NCBI GenBank assembly: GCA_002811645.1
Contig: PDIP01000151.1
Location: 1-41,351, forward strand
Source: Corallochytrium limacisporum
Taxonomy: Eukaryota > Opisthokonta
Direction of reading: 5' to 3'
DNA: 41,351 nt
This document shows positions 8,726-20,660 of the stretch, piece by piece (position 1 is the stretch's first letter; each line of letters begins with the position of its first letter). The translations under genes and the position numbers were made by a program. Below the pieces are notes generated by a model. It did not search any database. It was not told the DNA's origin and saw only the letters and a list, made by a program, of their open reading frames with translations.

Positions 8726-11700
8726 CTACCTCGTTTGATGCATGGAGTCGCGATGGACGTTGCCGCCAAATTGACCAGGAGTGCAAGTAGCAGCGAGAGC
8801 GTGTGCTCTTTCAATGACATGACGGGGTACTCCTGCCATTTCGGCAATGTGTATGCCAAACGAATTGGAAGCAATGCCAGGGCGGAGCTTGTGATGGAAG
8901 ACTGGTGTGCTTCTGACATCGTCCGAGCCGAAGGATACAACGTCACAATGTACTTGAAGAGCTTGCACAGAGTTTGTTTGTCTAGCACTGGAAAGAGTGG
9001 ATGCCAACGAGTCGTACAACTCATGAAAATGAGTGGCCACAAAGGTGCGACATTGGATGTCATCACGAAGTCTTTCAAGGACAGCAATGGCAAGACAGAG
9101 TCCGTCAGCCCAGCTGGTTCCTCTTCCAAGTTCATCAATGAGCACTAGAGAGTCTCGGGTAGCGTGTCGCAGTATTTGTGCAGTCTCTCGCATCTCAACC
9201 ATAAATGTAGACTCACTACGACGGAGATTGTCACTTGCTCCCACTCGAGCAAACAGGCGATCAACCATGGTGAAGCTTACACGTGCAGCAGGTACAAACA
9301 AACCAGCCTGACCCAAGATTGCGATTAAGGCGTTCTGTCGCAAATAGGTGCTCTTGCCACCCATATTGGGCCCGGTGATGAGGACCATATCCTGAGGCGG
9401 AAGATCCATTTCTGGTGACCCTTCGCCTAGCCTTGTATCGTTGCCTTGGAAGCCAATTGATTTGTCTAGAGACAAGACAGCATGCTTACCGTCTTCAATG
9501 ACCATCAATGGACGGTCGCTTCCCCCATTACGAGTCGCGGGAGATATCTCTGGGCGGGTCCAGCCCTCTTCCCGTGCTAGTCGGGCCGCCGTTGTCGCGA
9601 AATCAATTTCGGCGATGACCGACGATGCCTTGGTGACAAGGTTACGATGCAAGCGGATCTGTTGTCTCAGGGAATTGTAAATCGACTGAAGAATGTCGTC
9701 TTCGTCGGTCTGCAACTGATTAATATGGGTTTGAAGAGAAAGTAGGGCTGTTGAAGTCAGGCGGGTAGTCCGTCCTGTGCGAGTGACACGACCATCAACT
9801 GCATGTCGCAGGCGGAGTGTGTTGGGATCCTTCAGCAACTCTGATCCAGCGACAGAGTTTGTTTTTGCCCAGGAGAGAAGATCCTGGCGGGCACGCTCGC
9901 TGACACACAGCAATTTACCAGCTCTAGTGGACACTGAGGAGTTCATGGAATTTGATGTCGTCTCGGCTACCAATTCGTCAAGGTATCCAGTCACCGCCTG
10001 GTTCGCACGGAAGAAATCGCTCCCAACTGAGTTATGCGAGGCCTTGATTGCAGCAGGGTGGTGGTTCTCAGTGAGAGAGTCCTCGTCGAGGACCTTTTCC
10101 ACTGCCAATCCGGCAGAGCGCGCAAGCAGCAGATCCACGTATTCTGTGCGCACTTCAAGGACCATTAGTTTGGACCGACGGTCTGTCTTGATCGACACAG
10201 CTTTTTGGGCCTCCGGTGCCGTCAACCGATCGCCAAGCAATGCACAGTAGTAAGCTAGCAACTTGCCGCGCAAGTCCTGGAATCCTGTCTGGCTCCGTCT
10301 TAGGCTCTGGAGATCGGGGGAGAATTCTTCACTTACATGGCCAGCCATGGAACCGCCTCCCGAACCCTCGGGTGAAGAAGCCGGCAGGGCTTCACACAGT
10401 ACCACATGTAAGGCTTTAACATCACGCAGCACGTCAATGTCAACATCAGCTTTTTCTTGGAAAAGTGCGCTCATGGTAGTCAAAGAACCATCCTGGCTTT
10501 TGTCAAAAATATCATGTAGTTCTAGAAGGCCACGCAATGAGTCACGGAAGTCCAACAAGGGGCCCCATTGCTGTCCATTACCAGCATCGATACGCTGCAT
10601 TAAGCGGTCAATATCTCCTATGTTGCGCAAGGGCCGATTCACTTCAGTTCGGAAAACCGGGCGATCAGAAAAGAATTCCACGCCATTGTGCCTGCGAGAG
10701 ATCTCCGCAATGTCCGTCGAGGGTGCACAAACACGGCGACTTAATAATCGTCTACCCATTGCTGTCGAGCTGCCGTCCACAGCGTGTAGCAAGGAACCAG
10801 GTCCACGGAAGGGGCCTCTTCCGAGCTCTGGTTTCGCGATTTCTAGCGCGTTCCTAGTTTCGGCATCAATGGCCATATGCGAAGACCGATTGTACACTTG
10901 TGGACTCATGGCTCCGATAACAAGACTGGATGCAGTGTGTAGATCATCCAGAGACCGGTAGCTGTGTTCTGCATTGAGTTTGTCTTGAACAGACTTGCTA
11001 TGGAACGACTTTAGCGACGGTTGGTCTAGCCCGACATCAGAGTACATCTTGCCTCTCTGACACACACTAATGTAGCCAATGAGACCCTTAAGTGCCTCGA
11101 TCTGAGATGTGTTGACCGCACCCAATGCCCGTTTCCACTCTTTCAGATCTTCCGCTTCCTTCAGTGCCATTTCCATGGCACCCTGGAATTTGTTCGAGCG
11201 GCACCAGTCCACAAATATGCCACTGACTCGCCACTTTCGCGCGAGCAGGTGCCGTGCAGATTCCGACGAATCCAAGGAACCCCGATGAGGCTCTGGAGCT
11301 CCGCCACCGGTGGCAAACGGATGGTTGTTGACGGCAGTATTTGTCTCCACATCTTGTACCATACTTCCTACAATTGAGCGTAGCCCTGTGTCAGAAGTCC
11401 CGGTTGAAGCATCGGAATCTGCCATGGAGCTGTCCACCCAAGCCAGTGGATCGACCAAAACTTCCGATGGTTGCAATCGCTCTAACTCCTCCTCCAGGGA
11501 AGATTCCGGTACAATTGCTGTCTCTAGGTGTGCACTACTCAAATCAATCCATGCCAATCCCAAAGAACTCCGCACTGGTCCCTCATGCTCATCAACCACA
11601 GGACTACCGATCGCAAGCAGATAATTGGCATCGTGGTACAGGCCACTGATTCTAGTTCCTGGAGTCACAATACGTGTGACCTCACGACGAAAGATGCGGT

Positions 11701-12337
11701 CGCCCTTGGTTGTCGGTGCGCTTGTCTGTTCACAGATGGCAAAACTAAAACCTGCAGCTGTCAGCGTCTCAATCCATTCGTCAGCTGCGTGGATGGGAAA
11801 TCCTGCCATCCGGGACATCGCAGGGCACCGCGCCTGCTTTCTCGCCACTCGCAGATTCAAGCGGTCAGCTACCCTGTCGGCATCCGGTCCGTAGAGTTCG
11901 AAAAAGTCACCAACTTGGAACAGCAACAGCAATTCCTTGTGGATGGTGTCTCGAACTGTCTTGAATTGGAGCTCAACCGGAGTGCATTCGTTCTTCTTAC
12001 GAGGTTTTGTAGATCCTTGCTCATTGTGCCCGTGGAACGGATCAAATTGCCCGTGCCAAGCGTGCTCATATGGACTTGTGGAGCGGTACACATTGCTCAC
12101 TGGGGGCAGATCTTCATGTGCATTGGTATTGGGCAATACTAGCTTCTTCGTTGACGAGTCTGTCTTCCCGTATGGCTCAAATGGTGCAACTTTGCCCCAG
12201 TCGATCCCTTCGCTGGCTTCTTTAAGCGTTGTATCAAGCTTGGGAGTCCTTGTGCTCACACACCGCTTTGCCCTGGGTAAATTAGCGAGGAGGTGAGGTC
12301 TTAGCTGACCTTGAGGAACGAACCATAGACCACGCAT
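8726..12337 (-). CDS. MSH1: MutS family mismatch-repair ATPase, probably mitochondrial (MSH1-like)
   Basis: A 1203-residue MutS homologue with the full domain set. The mismatch-reading motif VGDFFELYG (F-x-E, residues 145-147) opens domain I. A connector and lever/clamp region follows (about 260-900). The ATPase domain has Walker A GPNMGGKST (989-997), the Walker B/signature stretch LVLIDELGRGTS (about 1064-1075) and the ATHFHEL switch. Retention of F-x-E points to the bacterial MutS1/MSH1/MSH6 type; MSH4 and MSH5 lack it. The first 30 residues are basic with hydroxylated and hydrophobic residues and few acids, as in a mitochondrial presequence, so a role in mitochondrial DNA repair like that of yeast Msh1 is inferred. 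There is no HNH or GIY-YIG nuclease tail, unlike plant MSH1 or MutS7. The ATG at 12337 is the start of the open frame. Confidence 0.93.
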   Translation of the reverse strand: MRGLWFVPQGQLRPHLLANLPRAKRCVSTRTPKLDTTLKEASEGIDWGKVAPFEPYGKTDSSTKKLVLPNTNAHEDLPPVSNVYRSTSPYEHAWHGQFDPFHGHNEQGSTKPRKKNECTPVELQFKTVRDTIHKELLLLFQVGDFFELYGPDADRVADRLNLRVARKQARCPAMSRMAGFPIHAADEWIETLTAAGFSFAICEQTSAPTTKGDRIFRREVTRIVTPGTRISGLYHDANYLLAIGSPVVDEHEGPVRSSLGLAWIDLSSAHLETAIVPESSLEEELERLQPSEVLVDPLAWVDSSMADSDASTGTSDTGLRSIVGSMVQDVETNTAVNNHPFATGGGAPEPHRGSLDSSESARHLLARKWRVSGIFVDWCRSNKFQGAMEMALKEAEDLKEWKRALGAVNTSQIEALKGLIGYISVCQRGKMYSDVGLDQPSLKSFHSKSVQDKLNAEHSYRSLDDLHTASSLVIGAMSPQVYNRSSHMAIDAETRNALEIAKPELGRGPFRGPGSLLHAVDGSSTAMGRRLLSRRVCAPSTDIAEISRRHNGVEFFSDRPVFRTEVNRPLRNIGDIDRLMQRIDAGNGQQWGPLLDFRDSLRGLLELHDIFDKSQDGSLTTMSALFQEKADVDIDVLRDVKALHVVLCEALPASSPEGSGGGSMAGHVSEEFSPDLQSLRRSQTGFQDLRGKLLAYYCALLGDRLTAPEAQKAVSIKTDRRSKLMVLEVRTEYVDLLLARSAGLAVEKVLDEDSLTENHHPAAIKASHNSVGSDFFRANQAVTGYLDELVAETTSNSMNSSVSTRAGKLLCVSERARQDLLSWAKTNSVAGSELLKDPNTLRLRHAVDGRVTRTGRTTRLTSTALLSLQTHINQLQTDEDDILQSIYNSLRQQIRLHRNLVTKASSVIAEIDFATTAARLAREEGWTRPEISPATRNGGSDRPLMVIEDGKHAVLSLDKSIGFQGNDTRLGEGSPEMDLPPQDMVLITGPNMGGKSTYLRQNALIAILGQAGLFVPAARVSFTMVDRLFARVGASDNLRRSESTFMVEMRETAQILRHATRDSLVLIDELGRGTSWADGLCLAIAVLERLRDDIQCRTFVATHFHELYDSLASTLSSARQTNSVQALQVHCDVVSFGSDDVRSTPVFHHKLRPGIASNSFGIHIAEMAGVPRHVIERAHALAATCTPGQFGGNVHRDSMHQTR

Positions 12338-12644
12338 GGTCGTTGTTATCTGTCAGTGCCCGTGTCAGGAGAGCGTCTCAGCCTACGGGTCAGTGAGGAT
12401 CCATACGTGCTACCCCAAAGCGTTCCTTCTGGATAGCTTTAGTGGTCGCCCGTGTGCGCATGCTAGGCTCACTATGATGGATCGGCGCTTCGTGCACTTA
12501 GTTTTACATCCTTGCGTCAGAAGTGCAACGGTCACAGGTTCTCCTTCTCGTCGGGCCTCCCACAAGAACCGTGATCCAGAGGTCGCAGCTGGAGGCAGTG
12601 CCTCCCCTTCTCTTCAAACTCTTCGCGCCTGAAATGGAGCATAG

Positions 12645-12754
12645 CTCCGGACCTGCCTGGAAGAGAGAGGGCAGCTGTGGCCCCCTCTCTGATTTGAGAC
12701 TCTCCCCCCCCCCCTTCTCCCCCTGCCAGCCTGCTTCTCTTGTCAGGTCCGGAG
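12645..12754. repeat. Inverted repeat with nested hairpin and pyrimidine tract
   Basis: CTCCGGACCTG at 12645-12655 is the exact reverse complement of 12744-12754. Inside it, AGAGAGGG (12664-12671) pairs exactly with CCCTCTCT (12683-12690), and a run of C and T occupies 12701-12724. The two nested stems would form a branched RNA or a cruciform. No flanking target-site duplication is obvious, so a miniature transposon is possible but unproven. Confidence 0.55.
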
Positions 12755-13915
12755 TATAATAAGGTCAGTATATATATTTGATCCTCGCAAGTACTATTAG
12801 AAACCCCCGTATATAATTATTTTGTGAGGCATGCACTCATGGCCTAGTTGTTCAGCAAGGAACACTGGGATGACTTTCCATAGGCCGTGTTGCAATACGT
12901 AGGGCTGACTCCGATGGCACAGTCACACATCCAAAGAGCGCGCGCATCTACAACCCAGGCCAAGACATGGTTGGTGTGATGGACACTGACCAGGCCTGCT
13001 GAGCGTAACTTGGGCGGTCATGACATTGTGAGCGTTTGCTTTTGAGCAAACTGAGGCTCGGAAGTCTCATCTCTTCCTTTCACACTCATCATGGTCGAAA
13101 AGTAGATAGAAGTTAGTCCCATCTACCTTAACCTAATGTTCTAGGAAGGTACGGTCGTTATCTGCATCCACCATCGTTTCCGACATCTCCCAAGGGTTAT
13201 CCTTATGTTGAGGTCACTAGGATCAAAGATGGTCAAGAGGTTTTGTCTTGCGACACACGGTGCTGGCCATCTTTCCATATCAAGGACTCCGTCCTTGGTG
13301 ATCGCTTGTATATCCATTTTCGAGTGGCTCCGTGTGTATGCGATGTGGCTCAATCGGGGATTGATCAAACAACAACATACGCGCTCTGCACGAGCGCGGA
13401 ATCGTCGCCCACCGTGCTCTCCCCTTGTGTAAGGCATCCAATTATGCCACAAATACACACAGACAACATCTCGCATTTGACACGGTTCACTCCCGCGATG
13501 GATGTCGGTCCCCGTCCGATCAACTCTTTCAGACCCACCTGTAATGGAGATGTACATGTATATTCTCGATACCCTTTTGTATTCCGTGCCCAAGTGGCGA
13601 TATGAATAGTATTGAAAGATGACGATGGTGATGTGTACTTGGGTGTGAGATAGCGATTTCAGTCGAGGATCAGTTGTCGTCGGCCTGAAGGCCAGTTATA
13701 TTCGCTGTGAGTCTTGGCCATAATGTGAGTGTGGACCGGGAACCAAATAAGATATCCTGTTGAACTCGCCCCAGCAAGTGATTGCCGTTTTTCCAACAGC
13801 TGATCAGATTGTGAACGCAGCATACCTGATGAAGAGTGGGTGCACACAACAAATGGGCGGGCCCCGCGCATCCCTCCCTCCTTTTGGCTTGCTCGATCCA
13901 ACGCCCGGTGCTTTT

Positions 13916-13947
13916 GGGAGAGGAGAGGGGGAGAAGAAGGGGGGGGG
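13916..13947. repeat. Polypurine tract, 32 nt
   Basis: Thirty-two consecutive purines ending in a run of nine G. Similar one-sided purine or pyrimidine blocks recur in most of the long intergenic stretches of this window. Confidence 0.7.
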
Positions 13948-15501
13948 TGAATTCATTGGTCTAGCTATGCAGAGGAATACCTTTGTAGAACACAACAGCA
14001 GCAGGGCCTTCAAGGCTCTCAAAGCTAAAGGTCGTTTAACCAGGCGATAACGTTGAAGAGAGGAGGTAGGTTAAGCACAAAGATGGGGTATCATCCACGA
14101 GAGCAGCAAAACACCTCTACATCACTGGTCGCTTGCAAACAGCCACTCGCTCACCACGGAGCAGACATCAAACCAAGCGGAGATTCTTGTGGGAGACGTA
14201 CCTAATCCACCCCACAATCTACACAACTTTTTTTCAGTATTTACTAGGGAGGGCGCGGCAGTCGCTCATCTGTGTTCGTCATCTCCGTATCGTCGAAGGG
14301 AAGGAGCGTCCCTTCCTGGGTTCCAGGGGAAATCCCACCACACCGCTGCCACCAGTGGGGAGGAGTACACGTACAAGCCCACTGTGAAGGTACTTCACCA
14401 GGACCCGCTCAACTCTCCACCAAATTAGTTAACGGTTATATACCCGCAATTAATCCCCGGATGAAGCTCGAGCCAAAGCTAATTTGCGTGTTCTTTATGC
14501 GCATTTGGACCTTCACCTCCACTCCTGGTCCTACTACGCGGGGAATTTTTTCCCTTTCGGCCAAGAAACGTGAACCCGTTCGACTCCGAATCGTTCAGTT
14601 CTACGACTGACTGTGCTCGTTTAAGAGCAACGACTGTTCTACTTCGGCCTTCGTCGGTGATAGAGAGGTACAAGAAACATATCCAGCAGAAGCACGCGGA
14701 AACTCTCACAATTGGTTCCCGCTTCTCGCTCTGTCCATTTCTGCCCTGCTCTCAGTTTTGGTATTTGCAGTGGTCGCTTTGCTCCGCGAGCGTCCTATCT
14801 AACCTATTGGTTCATCAGAGCCAGTGCAGGGTCCAATCACTTTCACGTTCATTTCACACGGCAAGCACCACCGCATGCCGGACGAACGCGCTGATTAGCC
14901 GGGGAGAGTGTCTTGAGATAGGAACGAGTGGAATTCTTGCCAGCTCCTCGTGAAGTTTCTTTGACTGTCTGTTGAGTGAACATGAGCCAGTTTGTCGGTG
15001 ACATAGCAACTGAGAGCCACCAGCGCGACAAGGTAGAGGTACCTCTACCACAAGTGCGTACTAGTTCCCTGCATTGGTTTTCAGCAATCCGGCGAAGGAT
15101 TTGAACAGACCCCCGGTTCTGTAGTAAAAAGAGAGTCCCCTTCCCTCACTAGATCCTGTTCCATTCCACACCACACCCACTCGAAGTAAACCTTTTCTAC
15201 ATTCGATTCGCATCCCTAAGTCATTAATTGCTGGAGGGCCTTCGTGTGAGGAATACGAATGAGCGGCAGATGCAGACGACCGTAACAAATAGAAGAATCC
15301 GGCAGGAAAGGAAACCCAAAAAAAAAAGTAGGAGAGGATTTCTGTTGTCCCGGACAGAATTCCTACTAGAGACATACTTAATGAACTGATCCAACCTTTT
15401 TTATAACAGAACCTTTGGAACGGTTTGAACCAGTAGCTTCCAACGCACAAAGAAGGGGAAGGCAATATGAAACAAAGACCATCTTGCAAGAAAACCTCGC
15501 T

Positions 15502-15511
15502 TATATAAATA
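15502..15511 (+). promoter_or_regulatory. Isolated strong TATA-like sequence
   Basis: TATATAAATA is a near-ideal TATA box but no convincing ORF follows on the plus strand. It may drive an unrecognised non-coding RNA, or be chance. A 184-codon minus-strand frame (15061-15615) overlaps it. Confidence 0.25.
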
Positions 15512-18500
15512 CCAGGACAACATGCCCAGATACCATTCATTGTTATCTCGCAACTGTACCTACAATCAGAACTCCCAACCTCTGCATTGTCTGGCCAGCC
15601 TAGTAGTGTGTCCATCCAGCAACTGAGCGCAACCAGCTGGCCTTCTTAACCTACTTGATCCTACCCTGTAGCAGCACTGCCAGAATTGGGGCATCAGAGT
15701 TACGATCCGGTCCCCTCCGTAGGCATTCTAGGACGGACCAACCCAAGTTCCATTTTTGGGCAAGTGCAATATCTGGTTTGCCCTTTATATGTCTATGCGA
15801 GTCTAAAGAGGCCCCAGATCTGCTAGAGGCTTCGCGTGCACTGGCTATGCACCTCTCCCTTCTATTGAGAAAGAGGGCTTGGAGTGTTTGGCTGTCAAGT
15901 GAGAATGCTGATAGGTTGAAGTCAGGCGGTGCTGGAAACAGTAGTTAAATCGTCACGCGCAAAGATCTCGCCCACCCTTAAGACTTCCACCCACGCCTGT
16001 TGCGCAGTCGGGTATTGTTTTCCCTCGGGAAATTATGGCATTGACCCCATACATAAATCGCGAGCAGGATGGCCAAGCTTTCTCAACAAAAAACCCTTTC
16101 AATTCGTTGTCCTCCTGTCGCCTCCCCCCGGGTTGAGTGGAATGGCATACGACTACAGCCAGAGCAGTAGAGTGCCTTCTGTAAGACAGTATTGGGTACG
16201 CGTAACCCACCAGGCTCACCCCATCCCTCCTTCTGCGTTTCATGTCGTAGAAGGGGAAGAGCTCGCGCAATTATCTTTGGGTACACAGAAGCGAAGACAC
16301 ATAGAAGCCAGTCTCAAAACTTCTCAACCAAACGCAGAGCTCACTGTAAACCCCCTAGATCGAATGTCCCGATTTCCACAGACCTACAAGCCACATGTAC
16401 GCAAAAAAGGTCACTGGAAGAAGTAGCAACCCAAAACATACGGACGGTGATAAAACTGCAAACATATCACCTGCATACTGTGTACGCGACACCTCACGTC
16501 AAGATGGCCTGCTGCATTTTTCACCCTCCGGGGAATCGATGTGGACCAGTGAGGTGGAACGCCAATGAGTATGGGTACAGACTGTTGCTGGGTCAAAGAA
16601 GACAGTTGGGATGGAGCCGTACTCAAAGCCCACTTGGGCGCGTGTTTTTCGGTTGTGCGATTCTAGCTGCAACTCTACAGAAACAGAGAACTCCTTTCGA
16701 AGAAGCCTACACGCATGCATTTTCTTCCTTCAGTACAGCAGTCTCTTGCTGAGATCTAGGTTCTAAAATATTGAACGCTTGGGTACTTCCAGGAAATAGC
16801 ACAGCACTTTCCTTGTGAGCACCGGCCCTTGCGCAAAACACAAATGCCACTATCTTAGATGTTCAGCAAAATGTTGCCGACTGCCCTATCCTGAGTTTAT
16901 GAGGGTGGAATGTCAGCCTGTCACACCGCTCGCTCTTCCAAGTTTGGATCCGGTGGTGCGTCTTCGTGCATGCTGTGCCATTGTACGGTCCTGCTGTGTG
17001 TGATCATCGTGGCACAGCCCCCGTTTCTCCTCTAGGTCTCACCCTAACGGAGTTTCCCGTCCCCAATTCCGTCAATGTCTCAATAGCGTCACATTGCCGC
17101 AGAATGGCTCCATCGAAGCAGTGGTATATGTCCAATCAGCCCAGGGAGACACAAAAGTCGGGACTGTGTGTGGGGACAGTTCGCTGCAGCATAACACGCC
17201 AACTTGCTGCCCCGATTCACAATCTCCGATGCAAACGGGTACCTTCTGTTCCCCTGTATCTAGAAACACCCCGCTCTCGAAGAAACAGGGAACCTTCGCT
17301 CTGTTCCGTGCGTTTCTCTCCTTGATCCCATTTACATTCCATCAGCAAGTTCTACAGCCTAAACCTCACGAGCGGGTGATGTGTGTAGGTCTCCTTTGGG
17401 AGGACCACAGTGATGGAACAAACGGGTAAGATGGGTGGGGGGAGGGGGATAAAACTCCATGGCAAAGGGAACAATGCTAATCAATTGGGCCTGCACGCCA
17501 GTTGCAAAGTGAGTGATCCCAAGGCAAAGCGAGCCGGAGGGAGAAATATTTTTTCGCTAATTAATTCATACTTTGCGAATACCACTGAACGGGAGAGTTG
17601 TGTGGGCCGGACCGTGCCGCTTTAGATTCTTTCTCTCCTGCACGAGCGACGCTTACTTGACTGGAGCTCTCGGCAACCCACCCGCTGTCAGGGGAAGGGG
17701 AAACACATACTGAAAGACAAATCACGCACAAAATTAGACCCCCGTTTTCTTATCGATGGCATACGGATCAAGTGCAAAGTGCAGGAATTACTGGGAAGAT
17801 TTTGTGAAGGTTTCATTTTATGGTGACCTAGGACGCGAAGAGAAAATTTTATGTCCCTCACTTTGTATGTCTGTTTCTATCCTCGGAAATGGAGGCCTAA
17901 CCCCTCATCCTGTTGGAAGGTGCGTGGTTCACAACCTCTCGGATCTGAACTCGTGTGAGGTGCTGTGGGACCAGGAACGTTGCTCCTTCTAATCGGGAAC
18001 CCTCAACCAAAGCACTCTGTCCGTCCCCAATAGACATACTGCTTGCTGAGCTCGGTATGGCCTTCGGTGATCATCACAGACCTCTCCTCAGCACCCCCAC
18101 CAATCAATGCCACAGCCTACATACTCGGTCCAGGTGTGAGCTCTCGCGTGCGTGATGACTCGTGCAAAAAAAACCAAGCTGCTGCAGGAACAGGTTTCTC
18201 CGACTCGCTCATCAAAAGTATAACGAGCATAGTGGCGAGGAGAAACAAAGCGTCTCCAGAGTTCTTTAGTACCTTATTTCCTTCTGCTTTTCTTTCTATT
18301 TTCAGATTTTATTGCTTCCCCTATACTTCGTCCTTCCTCTCGTCCTTGGCATTTTTTTGTTCCTTTCATCCGCGAGACATTCTTACGGTCATACCAGGGA
18401 TCACATTCAAAAAAAGGGGTCACCAGAGGAGGTAGTAACCTATGTAAAACTGGTTACTCCGTACCGTGCATGACCGGAAATCAGTTAAGTCATTTACCCC

Positions 18501-19512
18501 TTCAGCAATCACCCAACTGCACACTGCCGCGCGCTGTGTCACGACCTCGCTGGAGGCGAAGGTCACCTCGCGTGAAGTGAAAAAGGCGTGTGCTCGAGTA
18601 TAGGGGTGCGGTGATATGGGTTCGTATCCGGCGAAAATGTGGTGGATACTAAGGAACAGCGAAGACGCCAACAGGCGATAGAAAACAGAATCAATGCACA
18701 CTGCGATATCGAAGGCGCGTGCGCTGTGTCGTGGTGTGTGGGTATTCTGCTGTTGGTCTTCCATAGCAAAAGGAGGATGGCAAAATATACTCAGGCTACC
18801 TTTAGATCTTAGTGAATTTTGACGGCCTCTAACTGAAACACGGAAGACAACCAACGCACGACAGCGCAAGCCCATCACGGGCAAACGGCAGCAGCACTGT
18901 TGGGAGAATGGAGCGAGAAGGGGGGCTCTCAGGACGACCATCCATAGGGCACCCTTGGGATGCTGGTTTCTCGATTCCACTGACCGTATTCTTTGGTGGA
19001 TGGCATCCTCAGTCAACAGGTACATTGATCTTAGGCAGTGCTCCCGCCGCCCTGTTGGTGCTGGTATTGAGCTTGGTTGGTACAGTTTCTTGCCGTTGCA
19101 GCCAAGGCGATCGAATCCCCGTGCTTGTCCATACCTCTCTCTCGTGCTCTGTCAACAGCTCTGACGCTGCTCCGAGGGGGGGTTGGCGAGTTATGGGCCA
19201 TCACCAGCTGTGGTTCTGAACAGCTTATGGACAAAAGTGGCGGTCCATGGCCTCAGAAGTCCGATAGCCTTGTGGTCTGTACTGATGCGAGTGCAAGTCA
19301 CGAAACCATCAGACGTACTGTGTCTACGTGGGTGAGCGGATAAGACAAGCCAGCTCGAGGCCCGCAGACTCATTCCCAGAGCGGATGACTGTCTTTGAGT
19401 GCACGCGCGGTGATTAATTGCGAATATGGTGGCGCAGAGGCGACCAAGAATGAAGAAGAAATTTCAAGAGAGTCAGGGCGCCCCCCCCCTCCCCCGACTA
19501 ACCCCCACAACC

Positions 19513-20167
19513 NNNNNNNNNNNNNNNNNNNNNNNNNNNNNNNNNNNNNNNNNNNNNNNNNNNNNNNNNNNNNNNNNNNNNNNNNNNNNNNNNNNNNNNN
19601 NNNNNNNNNNNNNNNNNNNNNNNNNNNNNNNNNNNNNNNNNNNNNNNNNNNNNNNNNNNNNNNNNNNNNNNNNNNNNNNNNNNNNNNNNNNNNNNNNNNN
19701 NNNNNNNNNNNNNNNNNNNNNNNNNNNNNNNNNNNNNNNNNNNNNNNNNNNNNNNNNNNNNNNNNNNNNNNNNNNNNNNNNNNNNNNNNNNNNNNNNNNN
19801 NNNNNNNNNNNNNNNNNNNNNNNNNNNNNNNNNNNNNNNNNNNNNNNNNNNNNNNNNNNNNNNNNNNNNNNNNNNNNNNNNNNNNNNNNNNNNNNNNNNN
19901 NNNNNNNNNNNNNNNNNNNNNNNNNNNNNNNNNNNNNNNNNNNNNNNNNNNNNNNNNNNNNNNNNNNNNNNNNNNNNNNNNNNNNNNNNNNNNNNNNNNN
20001 NNNNNNNNNNNNNNNNNNNNNNNNNNNNNNNNNNNNNNNNNNNNNNNNNNNNNNNNNNNNNNNNNNNNNNNNNNNNNNNNNNNNNNNNNNNNNNNNNNNN
20101 NNNNNNNNNNNNNNNNNNNNNNNNNNNNNNNNNNNNNNNNNNNNNNNNNNNNNNNNNNNNNNNNNNN
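19513..20167. other. Assembly gap (655 N)
   Basis: Unknown bases. The left edge is C-rich (about 19482-19512) and the right edge begins with CCCCC, which suggests that a homopolymer-rich or structured stretch broke the assembly. The true length is unknown. Confidence 0.98.
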
Positions 20168-20660
20168 CCCCCGCCGGGTAGGTTTGTTCTCGCTCCCTCA
20201 CACACCACTCTGCAAGTGTACATAGAACTGCAATGAATTGACTTAGGACGTTTTATGTCCCCAGCGCCTCCATAGGGGCACTAGGAACAGAACTCACTGA
20301 CACAAACATCCCTTAGGCACATTTCACATCCAATCTCTTGGGCGGAACAGAACGAGAGCACGATAGGTGTGTGTCTGTGTGGCGACCGATAGGAACCAGA
20401 GGCTCTCGAGGAGGAGTCACAAAGATAAGGGTGGGCCTGTGAGAGCACAGAAAGAGTCGAGGTATTTCGGGACATCAGTGTTCAACACTTTAGTATGATT
20501 GTGGGCATTTTGACAAGACTGGTTTGCGATATGAACAAAGCCTTTCGGGAACAGTCAAGCGTAAAGAAAATTAGATAAAAAGAAAACGACGACAACCAGA
20601 TCTTGTATTTGTGTCCAAGTGGTATAAGTAGACAGCGGACGTAGACAGTTGACTCACCTC
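20168..20660. other. Upstream region of the response-regulator gene
   Basis: About 490 bp between the gap and the next gene. The last 120 bases become A-rich. Apart from the possible TATA box at 20623 I see nothing distinctive. Confidence 0.55.
20623..20630 (+). promoter_or_regulatory. Possible TATA box very close to the start codon
   Basis: TATAAGTA begins 38 nt before the ATG at 20661. If functional at normal TATA-to-start distance, the 5' leader would be only a few nucleotides, or translation would begin at Met12 (20694). Confidence 0.35.

Larger units (their letters stand above)
12338..19512. other. Gene-poor region, left of assembly gap
   Basis: About 7.2 kb without a recognisable gene, in a window that otherwise averages about one gene per 2.2 kb. 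The longest frames (for example 15061-15615 minus, 184 codons; 18420-19025 minus, 201 codons) look random in composition and match no family I know. Notable content: an inverted repeat with an internal hairpin (12645-12754), pyrimidine/purine runs (12701-12724, 13916-13947, about 17430-17452), and one strong isolated TATA-like sequence (15502-15511). I found no tRNA, rRNA or snRNA signature by eye. Base composition is near that of the neighbours, so it is not an AT-rich centromere-like block. Confidence 0.5.

Noticed and set aside
15085-15115. Perfect tRNA B-box-like motif on the minus strand (GTTCAAATC)
   Set aside because: The flanking bases do not form a T-stem and no A-box or acceptor stem is found at the right distance.
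15061-15615. 184-codon minus-strand ORF with hydrophobic stretches
   Set aside because: Length is within chance for this much sequence, composition looks random, and a strong plus-strand TATA box lies inside it.
18420-19025. 201-codon minus-strand ORF
   Set aside because: No domain, random-looking composition; length is only marginally unusual.
19101-19130. B-box-like GATCGAATC on the plus strand
   Set aside because: The T-stem has two mismatches in five pairs and the rest of a tRNA is absent.
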